Shown here in pieces: positions 35,582-44,848 of a stretch of 64,000 nucleotides of DNA. The translations under genes and the position numbers were made by a program. The DNA is taken from positions 186,001-250,000 of the forward strand of contig JADKBR010000005.1 in NCBI GenBank assembly GCA_016714975.1, given 5' to 3'. The notes under the pieces are model-generated. The model searched no databases and was not told the DNA's origin. It worked only from the letters and a program-made list of their open reading frames with translations. The DNA is from Candidatus Dechloromonas phosphorivorans. Lineage in GTDB: Bacteria > Pseudomonadota > Gammaproteobacteria > Burkholderiales > Rhodocyclaceae. Each line of letters opens with the position of its first letter. Within the stretch, counting starts at the first letter, position 1.

Positions 35582-35897
35582 AATCTCCGGCTGCTAGAAT
35601 CCGAGTCCGATAGTATAGGGCACAGGGAATGGAGCTTGATGAATCTGGTGCCAAAGGGATCCGCGAGACCTTGCGGACGACGTCGGCGGGTGCGGGTTGC
35701 AATCGCTGGGGAGCCCCGGGGCCTCGGCTTGGCAGGTGCGCGTGTCCAGGTCGTCGTGCCCATCAATGTATTCGATGGCCAACTTATCGCACCATGGGGG
35801 TGCGTATTTCTGGCTGCGCGCACGAACATGGTGCGCCAATTCTTGGGGTGATTCGCGCATCTCCTTGTGGCAGAATGATCGGCTTGGCAGATGAGCG
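35582..35897. other. gene-free stretch upstream of glnA
   Basis: About 315 nt between the divergent rhodanese gene and the glnA promoter. A minus-strand frame at 35594-35860 and plus-strand frames at 35629-35916 are open, but none resembles a known family. It may hold NtrC-binding enhancer sites for the sigma-54 promoter; I could not find a clear match to the NtrC consensus. Confidence 0.4.
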
Positions 35898-35914
35898 TTG
35901 GCACGGTTTCTGCT
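35898..35914 (+). promoter_or_regulatory. sigma-54 promoter of glnA
   Basis: TTGGCACG-N5-TGCT matches the RpoN consensus TGGCAC-N5-TTGC except for one base, with exact 10-nt spacing between the -24 GG and -12 GC. A start would fall near 35925, giving a leader of about 60 nt to the glnA ATG. NtrC, encoded at 43427-44839, is the expected activator. Confidence 0.8.
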
Positions 35915-35987
35915 GAAGGTTTTCCGTTGGGTTTTTTCTTTGTCGCCGGCCTAGCCGGCTTCTTTAATAGTTAGGAGATTGACGGTT

Positions 35988-37403
35988 ATGGCAACCCCGC
36001 AAGACGTGATGAAGATGGTCAAGGAAAACGACGCCAAGTTCGTCGATTTCCGTTTTACCGATACCCGTGGCAAGGAGCAGCATGTCACCGTGCCGGTTTC
36101 CGCCTTCAACGAGGACAAGTTCGAGAACGGCCATGCTTTTGACGGCTCGTCCATCGCCGGCTGGAAGGGCATCCAGGCATCTGACATGCAGCTGATGCCC
36201 GATGCCACAACAGCCTACCTCGACCCTTTCTTCGATGAAACCACAGTGGTCATCACCTGTGACGTGGTCGATCCCGCCGATGGCCGGGGTTACGACCGTG
36301 ACCCGCGGTCGATCGCCAAACGAGCGGAAGCCTACCTGAAGTCCTCCGGCTTGGGCGATGCCGCTTATTTCGGACCGGAACCCGAATTCTTCATCTTCGA
36401 CTCCGTTGAGTGGAATGTCGACATGTCTGGCTGCAGCCTGAAGATTTTCTCTTCCGAAGCCGCCTGGACCTCCGGTGAAAAGACCGAAGGCGGCGGCGGT
36501 TCCGGGCATCGTCCGACCGTCAAGGGCGGCTACTTCCCTGTTCCTCCCGTCGATAGCCTGCACGACATCCGTTCCGCGATGGTTCTGGCACTCGAAGCCC
36601 TCGGCGTGCCGGTCGAAGTGCACCACCACGAAGTCGCCACCGCCGGCCAGTGCGAGATTGGCACCCTGTTCAGCACCCTGGTCAAGCGTGCCGACTGGAC
36701 TCAGATCCTCAAGTACGTGGTGCACAACGTTGCTCATCAGTACGGCAAGACCGCCACCTTCATGCCGAAGCCCATCGTCGGTGACAACGGTTCCGGCATG
36801 CACGTTCACCAGTCGATCTGGAAGGACGGCAAGAACCTGTTCGCCGGTGACGGTTACGCCGGCCTGTCCGAGTTCGCCCTCTTCTACATTGGCGGCATTA
36901 TCAAGCATGCCAAGGCCCTGAACGCCATTACCAATCCGGGTACCAACTCTTACAAGCGTCTGGTTCCGCACTATGAAGCCCCGGTCAAGCTGGCTTACTC
37001 CGCCAAGAACCGTTCCGCTTCGATCCGCATCCCTCACGTTGCCTCCTCCAAGGGGCGTCGGATCGAGACCCGCTTCCCGGATCCGATTGCCAACCCGTAT
37101 CTTTGCTTCTCGGCACTGATGATGGCTGGCCTGGATGGCGTCCAGAACAAGATCCACCCGGGCGATCCGGCCGACAAGAACCTGTACGACCTGCCGCCGG
37201 AAGAGGATGCAAAGATCCCGACCGTCTGTGCCAGCCTCGAAGAAGCGCTGGCTTCGCTCGACAGCGACCGTGAGTTCCTGACCCGCGGCGGCGTCTTCTC
37301 CAACGACTGGATCGATGCCTACATCGGCCTGAAGATGGATGAAGTCAACAAAGTTCGCATGACCACCCATCCGGTGGAGTTCGATCTCTACTACTCCTGC
37401 TGA
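35988..37403 (+). CDS. glnA: glutamine synthetase type I
   Basis: GlnA makes glutamine from glutamate, ammonia and ATP as a dodecamer. 471 residues, the GSI-beta length. Conserved elements include DGSSIAGWKGI, FGPEPEFFIF and the metal-site region VHHHEVATAGQCEI. The adenylylation site NLYDLPPEE (Tyr400) is present, so activity is expected to be switched by GlnE. The ATG at 35988 follows an AGGAG by 12 nt; a TTG at 35979 is less likely. It ends in a strong terminator. Confidence 0.98.
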   Translation: MATPQDVMKMVKENDAKFVDFRFTDTRGKEQHVTVPVSAFNEDKFENGHAFDGSSIAGWKGIQASDMQLMPDATTAYLDPFFDETTVVITCDVVDPADGRGYDRDPRSIAKRAEAYLKSSGLGDAAYFGPEPEFFIFDSVEWNVDMSGCSLKIFSSEAAWTSGEKTEGGGGSGHRPTVKGGYFPVPPVDSLHDIRSAMVLALEALGVPVEVHHHEVATAGQCEIGTLFSTLVKRADWTQILKYVVHNVAHQYGKTATFMPKPIVGDNGSGMHVHQSIWKDGKNLFAGDGYAGLSEFALFYIGGIIKHAKALNAITNPGTNSYKRLVPHYEAPVKLAYSAKNRSASIRIPHVASSKGRRIETRFPDPIANPYLCFSALMMAGLDGVQNKIHPGDPADKNLYDLPPEEDAKIPTVCASLEEALASLDSDREFLTRGGVFSNDWIDAYIGLKMDEVNKVRMTTHPVEFDLYYSC

Positions 37404-37425
37404 GCATTTCCCGGTAGCAGGAAAA

Positions 37426-37453
37426 GAGGGCGGGTTATCCCGCCCTTTTTTTG
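37426..37453 (+). terminator. glnA intrinsic terminator
   Basis: An 8-bp perfect GC-rich stem (AGGGCGGG with CCCGCCCT, loop TTAT) is followed by a run of seven T residues, 23 nt past the glnA stop. Confidence 0.92.
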
Positions 37454-37508
37454 TCCACGGTTCGCTGTGAAAAGCGTTAAGTCCGGTAAACTGGATCCGT
37501 TACGAGGA

Positions 37509-37982
37509 ATGATGACGATGACACGCTGGACGCTGGCAGTCCTACTTGCTGTACCCGCCTTGTCGGCCACTGCGGAAACGATCTATCGATGCACTGACGC
37601 GAGCGGCGGCACCCTGATCTCGAATACGCGTGTCGACAAGAGTTGCAAGGCGGTTCCTGTGCCGCCGGATTCTTCGATGCCAGGATCCAGGGCGCGGCCC
37701 GGTGGTGCGGCGGGCAACGCATCGCCGGCAGGGTTTCCGAAGGTTCAGGAAGACACGCAGAAGGCCCGCGACACCGATCGCAAGCGCATCCTCGAGCAGG
37801 AACTGGCGGGCGAGCAGCGCAGTCTGGATCAGGCGCAGCGCGAGCTGGCCGACCAGGAATCACTGCGCGGCAGGGACGGCTCGGCCGCTGCACTCGACCG
37901 TGTTCAGCCCTACCGGGACCGCGTTGCGCAACACGAGCGCAACATCATCGCCATCCAGAAGGAGCTTTCCGGCCTGCGCTGA
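37509..37982 (+). CDS. DUF4124-like periplasmic protein with coiled coil
   Basis: 157 residues. A signal peptide (about residues 1-23, TRWTLAVLLAVPALSATA) is followed by YRCTDASGGTLISN, the start of a DUF4124 domain with its paired cysteines (CTDAS and SCKAV), then a Pro/Gly-rich stretch and a helical C-terminal half rich in Glu, Gln and Arg (about residues 80-157). Function unknown. Three ATGs occur within the first four codons; GAGG upstream does not decide among them. A gene of this type is common between glnA and ntrB in related betaproteobacteria. Confidence 0.75.
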   Translation: MMTMTRWTLAVLLAVPALSATAETIYRCTDASGGTLISNTRVDKSCKAVPVPPDSSMPGSRARPGGAAGNASPAGFPKVQEDTQKARDTDRKRILEQELAGEQRSLDQAQRELADQESLRGRDGSAAALDRVQPYRDRVAQHERNIIAIQKELSGLR

Positions 37983-40900
37983 TCAGACAGCGTCCGGTTT
38001 CACCTTGTACCAAGCGGCATAGAGTGCAGGCAGGAAGAGCAGGGTGAGTGCCGTGGCGACGATCAGACCGCCCATGATCGCGACCGCCATCGGTCCGAAG
38101 AAGTCGTTGCGCGACAGTGGCACCATCGCCAGCACGGCTGCCGCTGCGGTCAGCACGATCGGGCGGAACCGGCGCACCGTCGATTCGATGATCGCCTCGC
38201 CCCGGGGTTTGCCGGCGGCCATGTCTTGCTCGATCTGATCGACGAGGATCACGGAGTTGCGCATGATCATGCCGAACAGGGCAATTGTTCCCAGCAGGGC
38301 CATGAAGCCGAAAGGCTTGTTGAAGAGCAGCAGAAAGAGGGCGATGCCAATCATTCCGAGAGGTGCGGTCAGCACCACCATGATGACCCGAGAAGCACTC
38401 TGCAACTGAATCATCAGCACCGTGATTACCACAAGGATGAAGACCGGAATTCCGGCCATGACGGAGTCTGATCCCTTTGCCGACTCCTCGACCGAACCGC
38501 CAGTCGCGATTCGGTAGCCCGCCGGCAGCTTGGCGACGATCTCATCGATCTGCGGTTGCAGGTCGGCGACTACCGTTGCCGGTTGGGTTGTCCCGTAGAG
38601 ATTGGCGCGCACAGTGATGGTCGGCAGCCGGTCGCGGCGCCAGATCAGGCCGGGCTCGAACCCGTGTTTGAGCCGAGCGATCTGGTTCAATGGAACGCTC
38701 TTGCCGCTGCGTGTCGGGACCGCAAGGTCGGGCAATGCCGACAAGCGTGTCCGCTCTTCGCGGTCGCCGCGCAAGACGACATCGATCGTCTTCTCGCCTT
38801 CGCGGTAGCTGGTGACCGTAAGGCCGTTGAGCGACATGTTGAGCAGTGCGGCAATGTCCTGGCCGGAAACGCCCAGCAGACGCGCCTTGTCCTGGTCGAT
38901 CTCAACTTCCACAGCCTTTGACAGCTCGCTCCAGTCGAGATTGACGTTCGACAGTTCCGGGCTGCCGCGCAGGGCTGTCGCGACCTCGCCGGCGACCTTG
39001 CGCAGAGTCCCAACGTCTTCGCCCGATACGCGGTATTGAACTGCGTAACCAATCGGCGGGCCATTCTCGATGCGCGCGATGTTGCCGCGTACGCCCGAAG
39101 CCTGATTTTCGAAGTAATCGATCAGTCGACCGCGCAAGGCTTCGCGCGCCTCCACGCTGCGGGTCATGATGACCAGCTGACTGACGTTGGTGGCGGGCAG
39201 TTGCTGATCGATTGAAAGGAAGTAGCGTGGCGAGCCCGAGCCGATGTAAGCGATGTGGTGATCATGCTGGTCGAAACTGGACTTGTCCTGTTCAAGCCAC
39301 TCTTCGAGTTTCCCGGTCTGTTTGTCGATGGCGTTGATTGAGGCGCCTTCGGGCAGTCGCAGCTCGACATTGAGTTCGAGCCGCGTCGAGTTGGGGAAGA
39401 ACTGCTTTGGCACTTTCGCCATGCCGACAATCGACAGGACGAAAAGCAGCACCGTGACGCCGATGACCAGCCAGCGCCGCTTGACGCAGGCCTTCACCAG
39501 CTGGCGGAATCGGTTGTAGAACGCTGTTCCATAGACATCATGCGCTTCGCCAAGAGCTTGACCGTTGAGGCCGACGTACTTGAGCTTGCTGGCCAGCAGG
39601 GGCCAGCGCCGCTCGATCAGCCCTGGCTTCCTGGGTGCCCGCGGGTCGGGAAGCAACTTGTAGCCCAGCCAGGGAATCGCCACCACGGCAGCCACCCATG
39701 AAATGAGCAGGGCGATGGCGTTGACCTGGAAGAAGGCGAAAGCATATTCGCTGGTCGATGACTTGGCGATGGCAATCGGGATGAATCCCGCGACGGTGAC
39801 CAGCGTGCCGGACAGCATCGGCCCGGCTGTGCTTGTGTAGGCGAAGGACGCAGCTCGGGTGCGCTCCCAGCCCTGCTCCATCTTGACCCACATGGTCTCC
39901 ACCGCGATGATCGCATCGTCCACCAGCAGCCCGAGTGCCAGCACTAGGGCGCCAAGCGAAACTTTATGCAAGCCGACGTTGAACAAATCCATGGCGAGGA
40001 AACTGGCAGCCAGGACCAGCGGGATTGATATGGCAACGACCGCCCCGGTGCGCATGCCGAGGCTGATGAAAGTAACCAGCAAGACGACGGCGACCGCTTC
40101 GGCGAGAGCCCGCACAAAGGTCTTGACCGAGTTCCGGACAGCGTTGGGTGCGCTGACTACCTGGGTGATGTCCACGCCCAGCGGCAGGCTGCCGCGAGCC
40201 TTGGCGATGTGCGCCTCCAGGGCATTGCCAAGCTCGATGATGTCGGCACCGCGCGCCAGTGAAACGCCAATGGCCAGCGCCCGTTTTCCACCAAAGCGAA
40301 CTTGCGTTGTTGGCGGGTCACTGGTGCCGCGCCGTACCGTCGCGATATCGCCCAGCCGGAAGCTGCGGGTGCCGCTGCGAATCAGGGTGTCTGCTACGTT
40401 CTGAAGCGTATCGAAGGCGCCGCTTGGCCGTATCTGGATCCGCTCGTCCTGCATCTCGAAAAAGCCGGCGCCGTTGACCGAATTCTGCTGGCTTAGAGCC
40501 TGGATGATGGTGACCTGGTCGATCCCAAGTGTTGCCAGTTTTGAATTGGAGAGTTCGACGTAGATCTTCTCGTCCTGGATCCCGAATATCTCGACCTTGC
40601 CGGCTCCGGGAATGCGCAGGAGGTCGTCGCGAATGCGCTCGGCGAGGTCCTTGAGTTGCGGGAAATCGAGGCCGTCTGCGGTCAACGCGTAGACGTTGCC
40701 AAAAACGTCGCCATATTCGTCATTGAAAAAGGGCCCCTGAACTCCTGCCGGCAGGGTGTGGCGGATGTCGCCGACTTTCTTGCGCACCTGGTAGAAGAGA
40801 TCGGGCACGATGCTTCCCGGTACGCCGTACTTGGCGAAGTACATGACTGTCGACTCGCCGGGCCGCGAGAAACTCTGGATGCGCTCGATGTATGGCATCT

Positions 40901-41129
40901 CCTGCAACTTCTTCTCGATCTTGTCCGTCAGTTGCTGTTCGACCTGGAGCGCCGTGGCGCCGGGCCACAAGCTGCGGATCACCATGACCCGGAAGGTGAA
41001 CGGGGGGTCTTCCGCCTGGCTCAGGCGGCCATAAGACACGAAGCCCATCAGCGAGATGGCAAGCAGGAGAAAACCGACCAGAGTCCGATGATGCAGTGTC
41101 CAGTCGGACAGATTGAAGCGCTGACTCAC
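37983..41129 (-). CDS. RND-family efflux transporter, inner-membrane pump
   Basis: 1048 residues, twelve membrane helices in the RND pattern with two large periplasmic loops. The helix-4 proton relay is seen in ALGLLVDDAIIAVETMW (paired Asp), and helix 11 has FGMIMRNSVILVDQIEQD. N-terminal residues are typical of HAE1-type multidrug pumps, and the sequence resembles the VexF/AcrB-like subgroup with two-gene operons. The partner adaptor starts 3 nt upstream. No outer-membrane component is encoded here, so it probably uses TolC. It reads opposite to glnA and ntrBC. Confidence 0.93.
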   Translation of the reverse strand: MSQRFNLSDWTLHHRTLVGFLLLAISLMGFVSYGRLSQAEDPPFTFRVMVIRSLWPGATALQVEQQLTDKIEKKLQEMPYIERIQSFSRPGESTVMYFAKYGVPGSIVPDLFYQVRKKVGDIRHTLPAGVQGPFFNDEYGDVFGNVYALTADGLDFPQLKDLAERIRDDLLRIPGAGKVEIFGIQDEKIYVELSNSKLATLGIDQVTIIQALSQQNSVNGAGFFEMQDERIQIRPSGAFDTLQNVADTLIRSGTRSFRLGDIATVRRGTSDPPTTQVRFGGKRALAIGVSLARGADIIELGNALEAHIAKARGSLPLGVDITQVVSAPNAVRNSVKTFVRALAEAVAVVLLVTFISLGMRTGAVVAISIPLVLAASFLAMDLFNVGLHKVSLGALVLALGLLVDDAIIAVETMWVKMEQGWERTRAASFAYTSTAGPMLSGTLVTVAGFIPIAIAKSSTSEYAFAFFQVNAIALLISWVAAVVAIPWLGYKLLPDPRAPRKPGLIERRWPLLASKLKYVGLNGQALGEAHDVYGTAFYNRFRQLVKACVKRRWLVIGVTVLLFVLSIVGMAKVPKQFFPNSTRLELNVELRLPEGASINAIDKQTGKLEEWLEQDKSSFDQHDHHIAYIGSGSPRYFLSIDQQLPATNVSQLVIMTRSVEAREALRGRLIDYFENQASGVRGNIARIENGPPIGYAVQYRVSGEDVGTLRKVAGEVATALRGSPELSNVNLDWSELSKAVEVEIDQDKARLLGVSGQDIAALLNMSLNGLTVTSYREGEKTIDVVLRGDREERTRLSALPDLAVPTRSGKSVPLNQIARLKHGFEPGLIWRRDRLPTITVRANLYGTTQPATVVADLQPQIDEIVAKLPAGYRIATGGSVEESAKGSDSVMAGIPVFILVVITVLMIQLQSASRVIMVVLTAPLGMIGIALFLLLFNKPFGFMALLGTIALFGMIMRNSVILVDQIEQDMAAGKPRGEAIIESTVRRFRPIVLTAAAAVLAMVPLSRNDFFGPMAVAIMGGLIVATALTLLFLPALYAAWYKVKPDAV

Positions 41130-41132
41130 AGC

Positions 41133-42221
41133 CTAACGCTGGAGCGCCGGGGGCGCGGCGGGCTGCGCCTGCACGGTCTGTCCGTCGACGAGTCGGCGCT
41201 GTCCGGCCACGATTACGAGATCGCCAGTGGCGAGTCCGCTGGCGATGGCGACGCCATCCTCGCGGAAGGTACTCACCACAACTGGCCGCGGCCTTGCCTT
41301 GCCGTAATCCACGACCCAGACCTGCGGCCCCTTTCCGTTGTCGACGACCGCCGTCAGCGGTATAACAATAGCCGCAGTGGTAGTGGTATTGACCATGACG
41401 CGCGCAGTCATGCCGAGTTGGGCTGCGGGCAATGGGTCGACAATCCGGATACGCGCCGCGTAGGTGCGGGTGGCCGGGTCGGCCGCAGCCGCCAGTTCGC
41501 GAAGTTCCCCCTTCATCACCAGATCCGGCTGGGCCCATAGGTTGACCGCGATAGACCGTGCTGACTTCAGTTCAGTCAGTCGGCCCTCCGGGATGGCGAT
41601 CGCCACTTCCTTCTCTTCCGGGCGCGCCAGGCGGAATACCGGCTGGCCGGCGCTTACCACCTGGCCGGCATCGGCGAGCACCGCGGTGATCACGCCAGCC
41701 TGATCGGCCACGAGCGTGCCGTAGCTGGCCTGGTTGCCGCTGATCTGGCTTTGCGCACGCGCCTGTTCCAATCGTGCTCGAGCGCTGTTGAAGGCATTGT
41801 CCTTGGCATCGAAGGCGGCTTGGCTGACGAAGCGCTTTGCCAGAAGGTCGGCATAGCGTACCCGCTCATTGCTGGCGGTGGTGAATTCGCTTTCCGCGGC
41901 TCCGACCTGGGCAATTGCGGCTTGCCGTGCAAGCCGCAGATCGGCCGTGTCGAGCCGGGCCAAAGCCTGTCCAGCCTTGACGCTCATTCCGCCATCGACG
42001 AGGCGGGCAGCAATCTTTCCGCCAACCCGGAAAGACAAGTCAACCTCGTGGCGCGCCCGAACATCGCCGGTATAGACGGTATTCCCGACATCGCTGGTGC
42101 CTGCAACCTGCACCAGGACCTTGGCAACCGCTGGCGGTGGCCCCGAGCCGTTGCAGCCGCTCAAGACAATGGCGACATACAGGACGACTGGTGACGCAAG
42201 TTTGCGGGAAGGCATCGGCAA
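41133..42221 (-). CDS. RND efflux periplasmic adaptor lipoprotein
   Basis: 362 residues. A lipobox LSGC (cut before Cys23) makes it an inner-membrane lipoprotein. Barrel-sandwich halves are visible as VGGKIAARLVDGGMSVKAGQALARLDTADL and a later GTLVADQAGVITAVLADAGQVV, flanking a helical hairpin (about 100-160), then the beta-barrel and membrane-proximal domains. It links the RND pump to an outer-membrane channel. The gene is 3 nt upstream of the pump gene and divergent from ntrB. Confidence 0.92.
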   Translation of the reverse strand: MPMPSRKLASPVVLYVAIVLSGCNGSGPPPAVAKVLVQVAGTSDVGNTVYTGDVRARHEVDLSFRVGGKIAARLVDGGMSVKAGQALARLDTADLRLARQAAIAQVGAAESEFTTASNERVRYADLLAKRFVSQAAFDAKDNAFNSARARLEQARAQSQISGNQASYGTLVADQAGVITAVLADAGQVVSAGQPVFRLARPEEKEVAIAIPEGRLTELKSARSIAVNLWAQPDLVMKGELRELAAAADPATRTYAARIRIVDPLPAAQLGMTARVMVNTTTTAAIVIPLTAVVDNGKGPQVWVVDYGKARPRPVVVSTFREDGVAIASGLATGDLVIVAGQRRLVDGQTVQAQPAAPPALQR

Positions 42222-42305
42222 GGCGCCAGGCGAAATCGTGCAATGATAATGAACACCGGGTCATTGACGCAACGGCTTCAACGCCGTCCCGGGCGAATCG
42301 CTACA

Positions 42306-43376
42306 ATGACGGACATGAACGACACACCGCCACTTTTTTCCGGACTGGACCTTCTGGCCGCGACCGTGCTCGTGCTTGATGCGGGTTTGCTCGTCCGCTA
42401 TGTCAATCCGGCCGGCGAGAACCTGCTTGCCGTCAGCCTGCGCACGGCGGCCGGCAAGCCCCTCTCGGCACTGTGCGCCTGTCCGGCGACCCTGCAGGCG
42501 GCCCTCGAAAATGCCCTGAACAACAACTGGGGCTATACCGGCCAGAACATCGAGCTGAAGCGTAGCGATGGCGAGGTGCTGCACATCAATTGCACGGTCA
42601 CGCCGCTCCGTCTGGGAGTGGCGGCCGACGTACGCCTGCTCCTCGAACTGCAACCGATCGAGCATCAGTTGGCGGCGACTCGCGAAGAGCATCTGATCGA
42701 GCAGCAGAAAGCCAGCGGCGAACTGATCCGCAATCTGGTGCACGAGATCAAGAATCCGCTCGGTGGCATCCGTGGCGCCGCGCAGTTGCTCGAACACGAA
42801 CTTGGCAATCCCTCGCTGAAGGAGTACACACAGGTCATCATCAAGGAGGCGGACCGTTTGCAGAACCTGATGAAGCGCCTGCTGACCCCACATCGGATGA
42901 TGCTGCCGTCCACAGTCAATATCCACGAGATACTGGAGCGCGTCCGAAGTCTTCTGACCTCCGAATTTCAAGGCTCGCTGATGGTGCGCCGCGATTACGA
43001 CACCAGCCTGCCGGAACTGGTGGGTGACCGTGAGCAACTGATTCAGGTGTTTCTCAATGTCGCGCGCAATGCGGCACAGGCGATGCGCGGAGAGGGCGAG
43101 ATCGTGCTGCGTACCCGTGTGCTGCGCCAGGTCACGCTGGCGAAGAAGCGCTACCGCCTGGCCCTCGAGATCAAGGTCATTGACAATGGGCCGGGGATTC
43201 CCGAAACGGTCCGCGAGTGCATGTTCTATCCGCTGGTTTCGGGTCGTGAAGGGGGTAGTGGGCTGGGGCTGACCATCGCCCAGAATTTTGTCCAGCACCA
43301 TCACGGCACCATCGATTGCGCGAGTCAGCCGGGCCAAACGATTTTTGCCATCCGTCTGCCGGTTGGGCAGGCCTGA
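42306..43376 (+). CDS. ntrB: nitrogen regulation sensor histidine kinase NtrB
   Basis: 356 residues, cytoplasmic. An N-terminal PAS domain (about 10-120) is followed by the H-box LVHEIKNPLGGIRGAAQL, an N-box LNVARNAAQAM, and GPGIPETV plus GSGLGLTIAQ of the ATPase domain. NtrB phosphorylates NtrC when PII signals nitrogen limitation. The start at 42306 gives the usual protein length; earlier in-frame codons look untranslated. ntrC starts 50 nt downstream. Confidence 0.95.
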   Translation: MTDMNDTPPLFSGLDLLAATVLVLDAGLLVRYVNPAGENLLAVSLRTAAGKPLSALCACPATLQAALENALNNNWGYTGQNIELKRSDGEVLHINCTVTPLRLGVAADVRLLLELQPIEHQLAATREEHLIEQQKASGELIRNLVHEIKNPLGGIRGAAQLLEHELGNPSLKEYTQVIIKEADRLQNLMKRLLTPHRMMLPSTVNIHEILERVRSLLTSEFQGSLMVRRDYDTSLPELVGDREQLIQVFLNVARNAAQAMRGEGEIVLRTRVLRQVTLAKKRYRLALEIKVIDNGPGIPETVRECMFYPLVSGREGGSGLGLTIAQNFVQHHHGTIDCASQPGQTIFAIRLPVGQA

Positions 43377-43426
43377 CTCTTGCTTGTCATCAGACCATTG
43401 CCAATGACAAGATGAGCCAAGAAATC

Positions 43427-44839
43427 ATGAAACCTGTCTGGGTTGTCGACGACGATCGTTCCATCCGTTGGGTGCTGGAAAAGACGTTGTCCCGCGAAGG
43501 CATTCCATTCAAGAGCTTTGCCTCGGCCAGCGAGGCCATGTCTCAGCTCGAACGCGGCGCCGCACCACCGCAGGTTCTGCTCTCCGACATTCGCATGCCA
43601 GGCCAGTCCGGACTGGAACTGCTGCAGGAAGTCAAGACTCGTTTCCCCTCGGTGCCGGTGATCATCATGACCGCCTATTCAGATCTGGAAAGCGCGGTTG
43701 CCGCTTTCCAGGGCGGCGCCTTCGAGTACCTGCCCAAACCGTTCGACGTCGATCAGGCGGTCGAGCTCATCCAGCGAGCGATCGAGGAATCAATGCACCA
43801 AAGCGGTGCAAGTGAAGAGGAGGCGCTGGCGCCGGAGATCCTCGGACAGGCACCGGCCATGCAGGAGGTCTTCCGGGCAATCGGTCGCCTCGCCATGTCG
43901 CACGCCACTGTGCTGATCACCGGCGACTCGGGCAGCGGCAAGGAACTGGTTGCCAGGGCACTGCACCGTCACAGTCCGCGCGCCGACAAATCCTTCGTTG
44001 CGATCAACACGGCGGCGATCCCCAAGGATCTGCTGGAGTCGGAACTCTTCGGTCACGAGCGCGGCGCTTTTACAGGGGCCCAGAGCCAGCGGCGTGGGCG
44101 TTTCGAGCAGGCCGAGGGAGGAACATTATTCCTCGACGAAATCGGCGACATGCCCTCCGAGTTGCAGACACGCCTGCTGCGCGTGCTCTCAGATGGACAC
44201 TACTACCGGGTCGGCGGTCACTCGCCGATCAAGGCCAATGTGCGAGTCATTGCCGCAACGCACCAGAATCTTGAAGCGCGTGTCAAGGAAGGCCTGTTTC
44301 GCGAGGATCTTTTCCACCGCCTGAACGTCATCCGCATTCGCTTGCCGGCGCTGCGCGAGCGCCGCGAAGATATCCCGCTGCTGACCCGTCATTTCATGCA
44401 GAAGAGTGCGCGCGACCTTGGCGTCGAAGCCAAGCGCCTGTCCGATGCCGCACTCGCCTATCTGAGCGGCCTGGATTTTCAGGGAAATGTGCGGCAACTG
44501 GAAAACCTCTGCCATTGGCTGACGGTCATGGCGCCGGGCCAGCAAATCGAAGTCGGGGATCTGCCGGCCGAGTTACGCGATGTGGCGCCAGGCGGTCTGG
44601 CGACCGACTGGGAAAAAGGGCTTGAAGGCGAAGTCGACCGGCTGCTGGCAGCGGGCGTTGATGGTATCCATGGCCGGCTGGTCCACGCCTTTGAGCGCAT
44701 CCTGATTTCCCGCGCCCTGGCTCGAACCGGCGGCCGCCGTATCGAGGCGGCACTGGCGCTTGGCATCGGGCGCAACACGATTACGCGCAAAATTGCCGAA
44801 CTCGGCATTGAAGGAAGCAAGGAGGCAGCTGCGGAGTAA
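43427..44839 (+). CDS. ntrC: nitrogen regulation response regulator NtrC
   Basis: 470 residues. The receiver domain has Asp54 as phosphorylation site (LLSDIRMPG), the sigma-54 activator AAA+ domain carries GDSGSGKE (Walker A), GAFTGA (sigma-54 contact loop) and LFLDEIGDMP (Walker B), and the C-terminal HTH is RIEAALALGIGRNTITRKI. It activates glnA from sigma-54 promoters. Relatives begin MKPVW, supporting the ATG at 43427; another ATG lies 15 nt upstream. Confidence 0.96.
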   Translation: MKPVWVVDDDRSIRWVLEKTLSREGIPFKSFASASEAMSQLERGAAPPQVLLSDIRMPGQSGLELLQEVKTRFPSVPVIIMTAYSDLESAVAAFQGGAFEYLPKPFDVDQAVELIQRAIEESMHQSGASEEEALAPEILGQAPAMQEVFRAIGRLAMSHATVLITGDSGSGKELVARALHRHSPRADKSFVAINTAAIPKDLLESELFGHERGAFTGAQSQRRGRFEQAEGGTLFLDEIGDMPSELQTRLLRVLSDGHYYRVGGHSPIKANVRVIAATHQNLEARVKEGLFREDLFHRLNVIRIRLPALRERREDIPLLTRHFMQKSARDLGVEAKRLSDAALAYLSGLDFQGNVRQLENLCHWLTVMAPGQQIEVGDLPAELRDVAPGGLATDWEKGLEGEVDRLLAAGVDGIHGRLVHAFERILISRALARTGGRRIEAALALGIGRNTITRKIAELGIEGSKEAAAE

Positions 44840-44848
44840 AATCCGCGC

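Noticed and set aside
35964..37370. Long minus-strand open frame (468 codons) opposite glnA
   Set aside because: It is the mirror of a GC-rich, strongly conserved gene; the translation has no domain and is rich in Gly, Val and Arg as expected for an antisense frame.
37983..42221. RND pump as a heavy-metal (CzcA-type) exporter
   Set aside because: Helix 4 and overall sequence resemble the multidrug HAE1 group, the operon lacks a metal-binding outer-membrane partner, and no metal regulator is adjacent.
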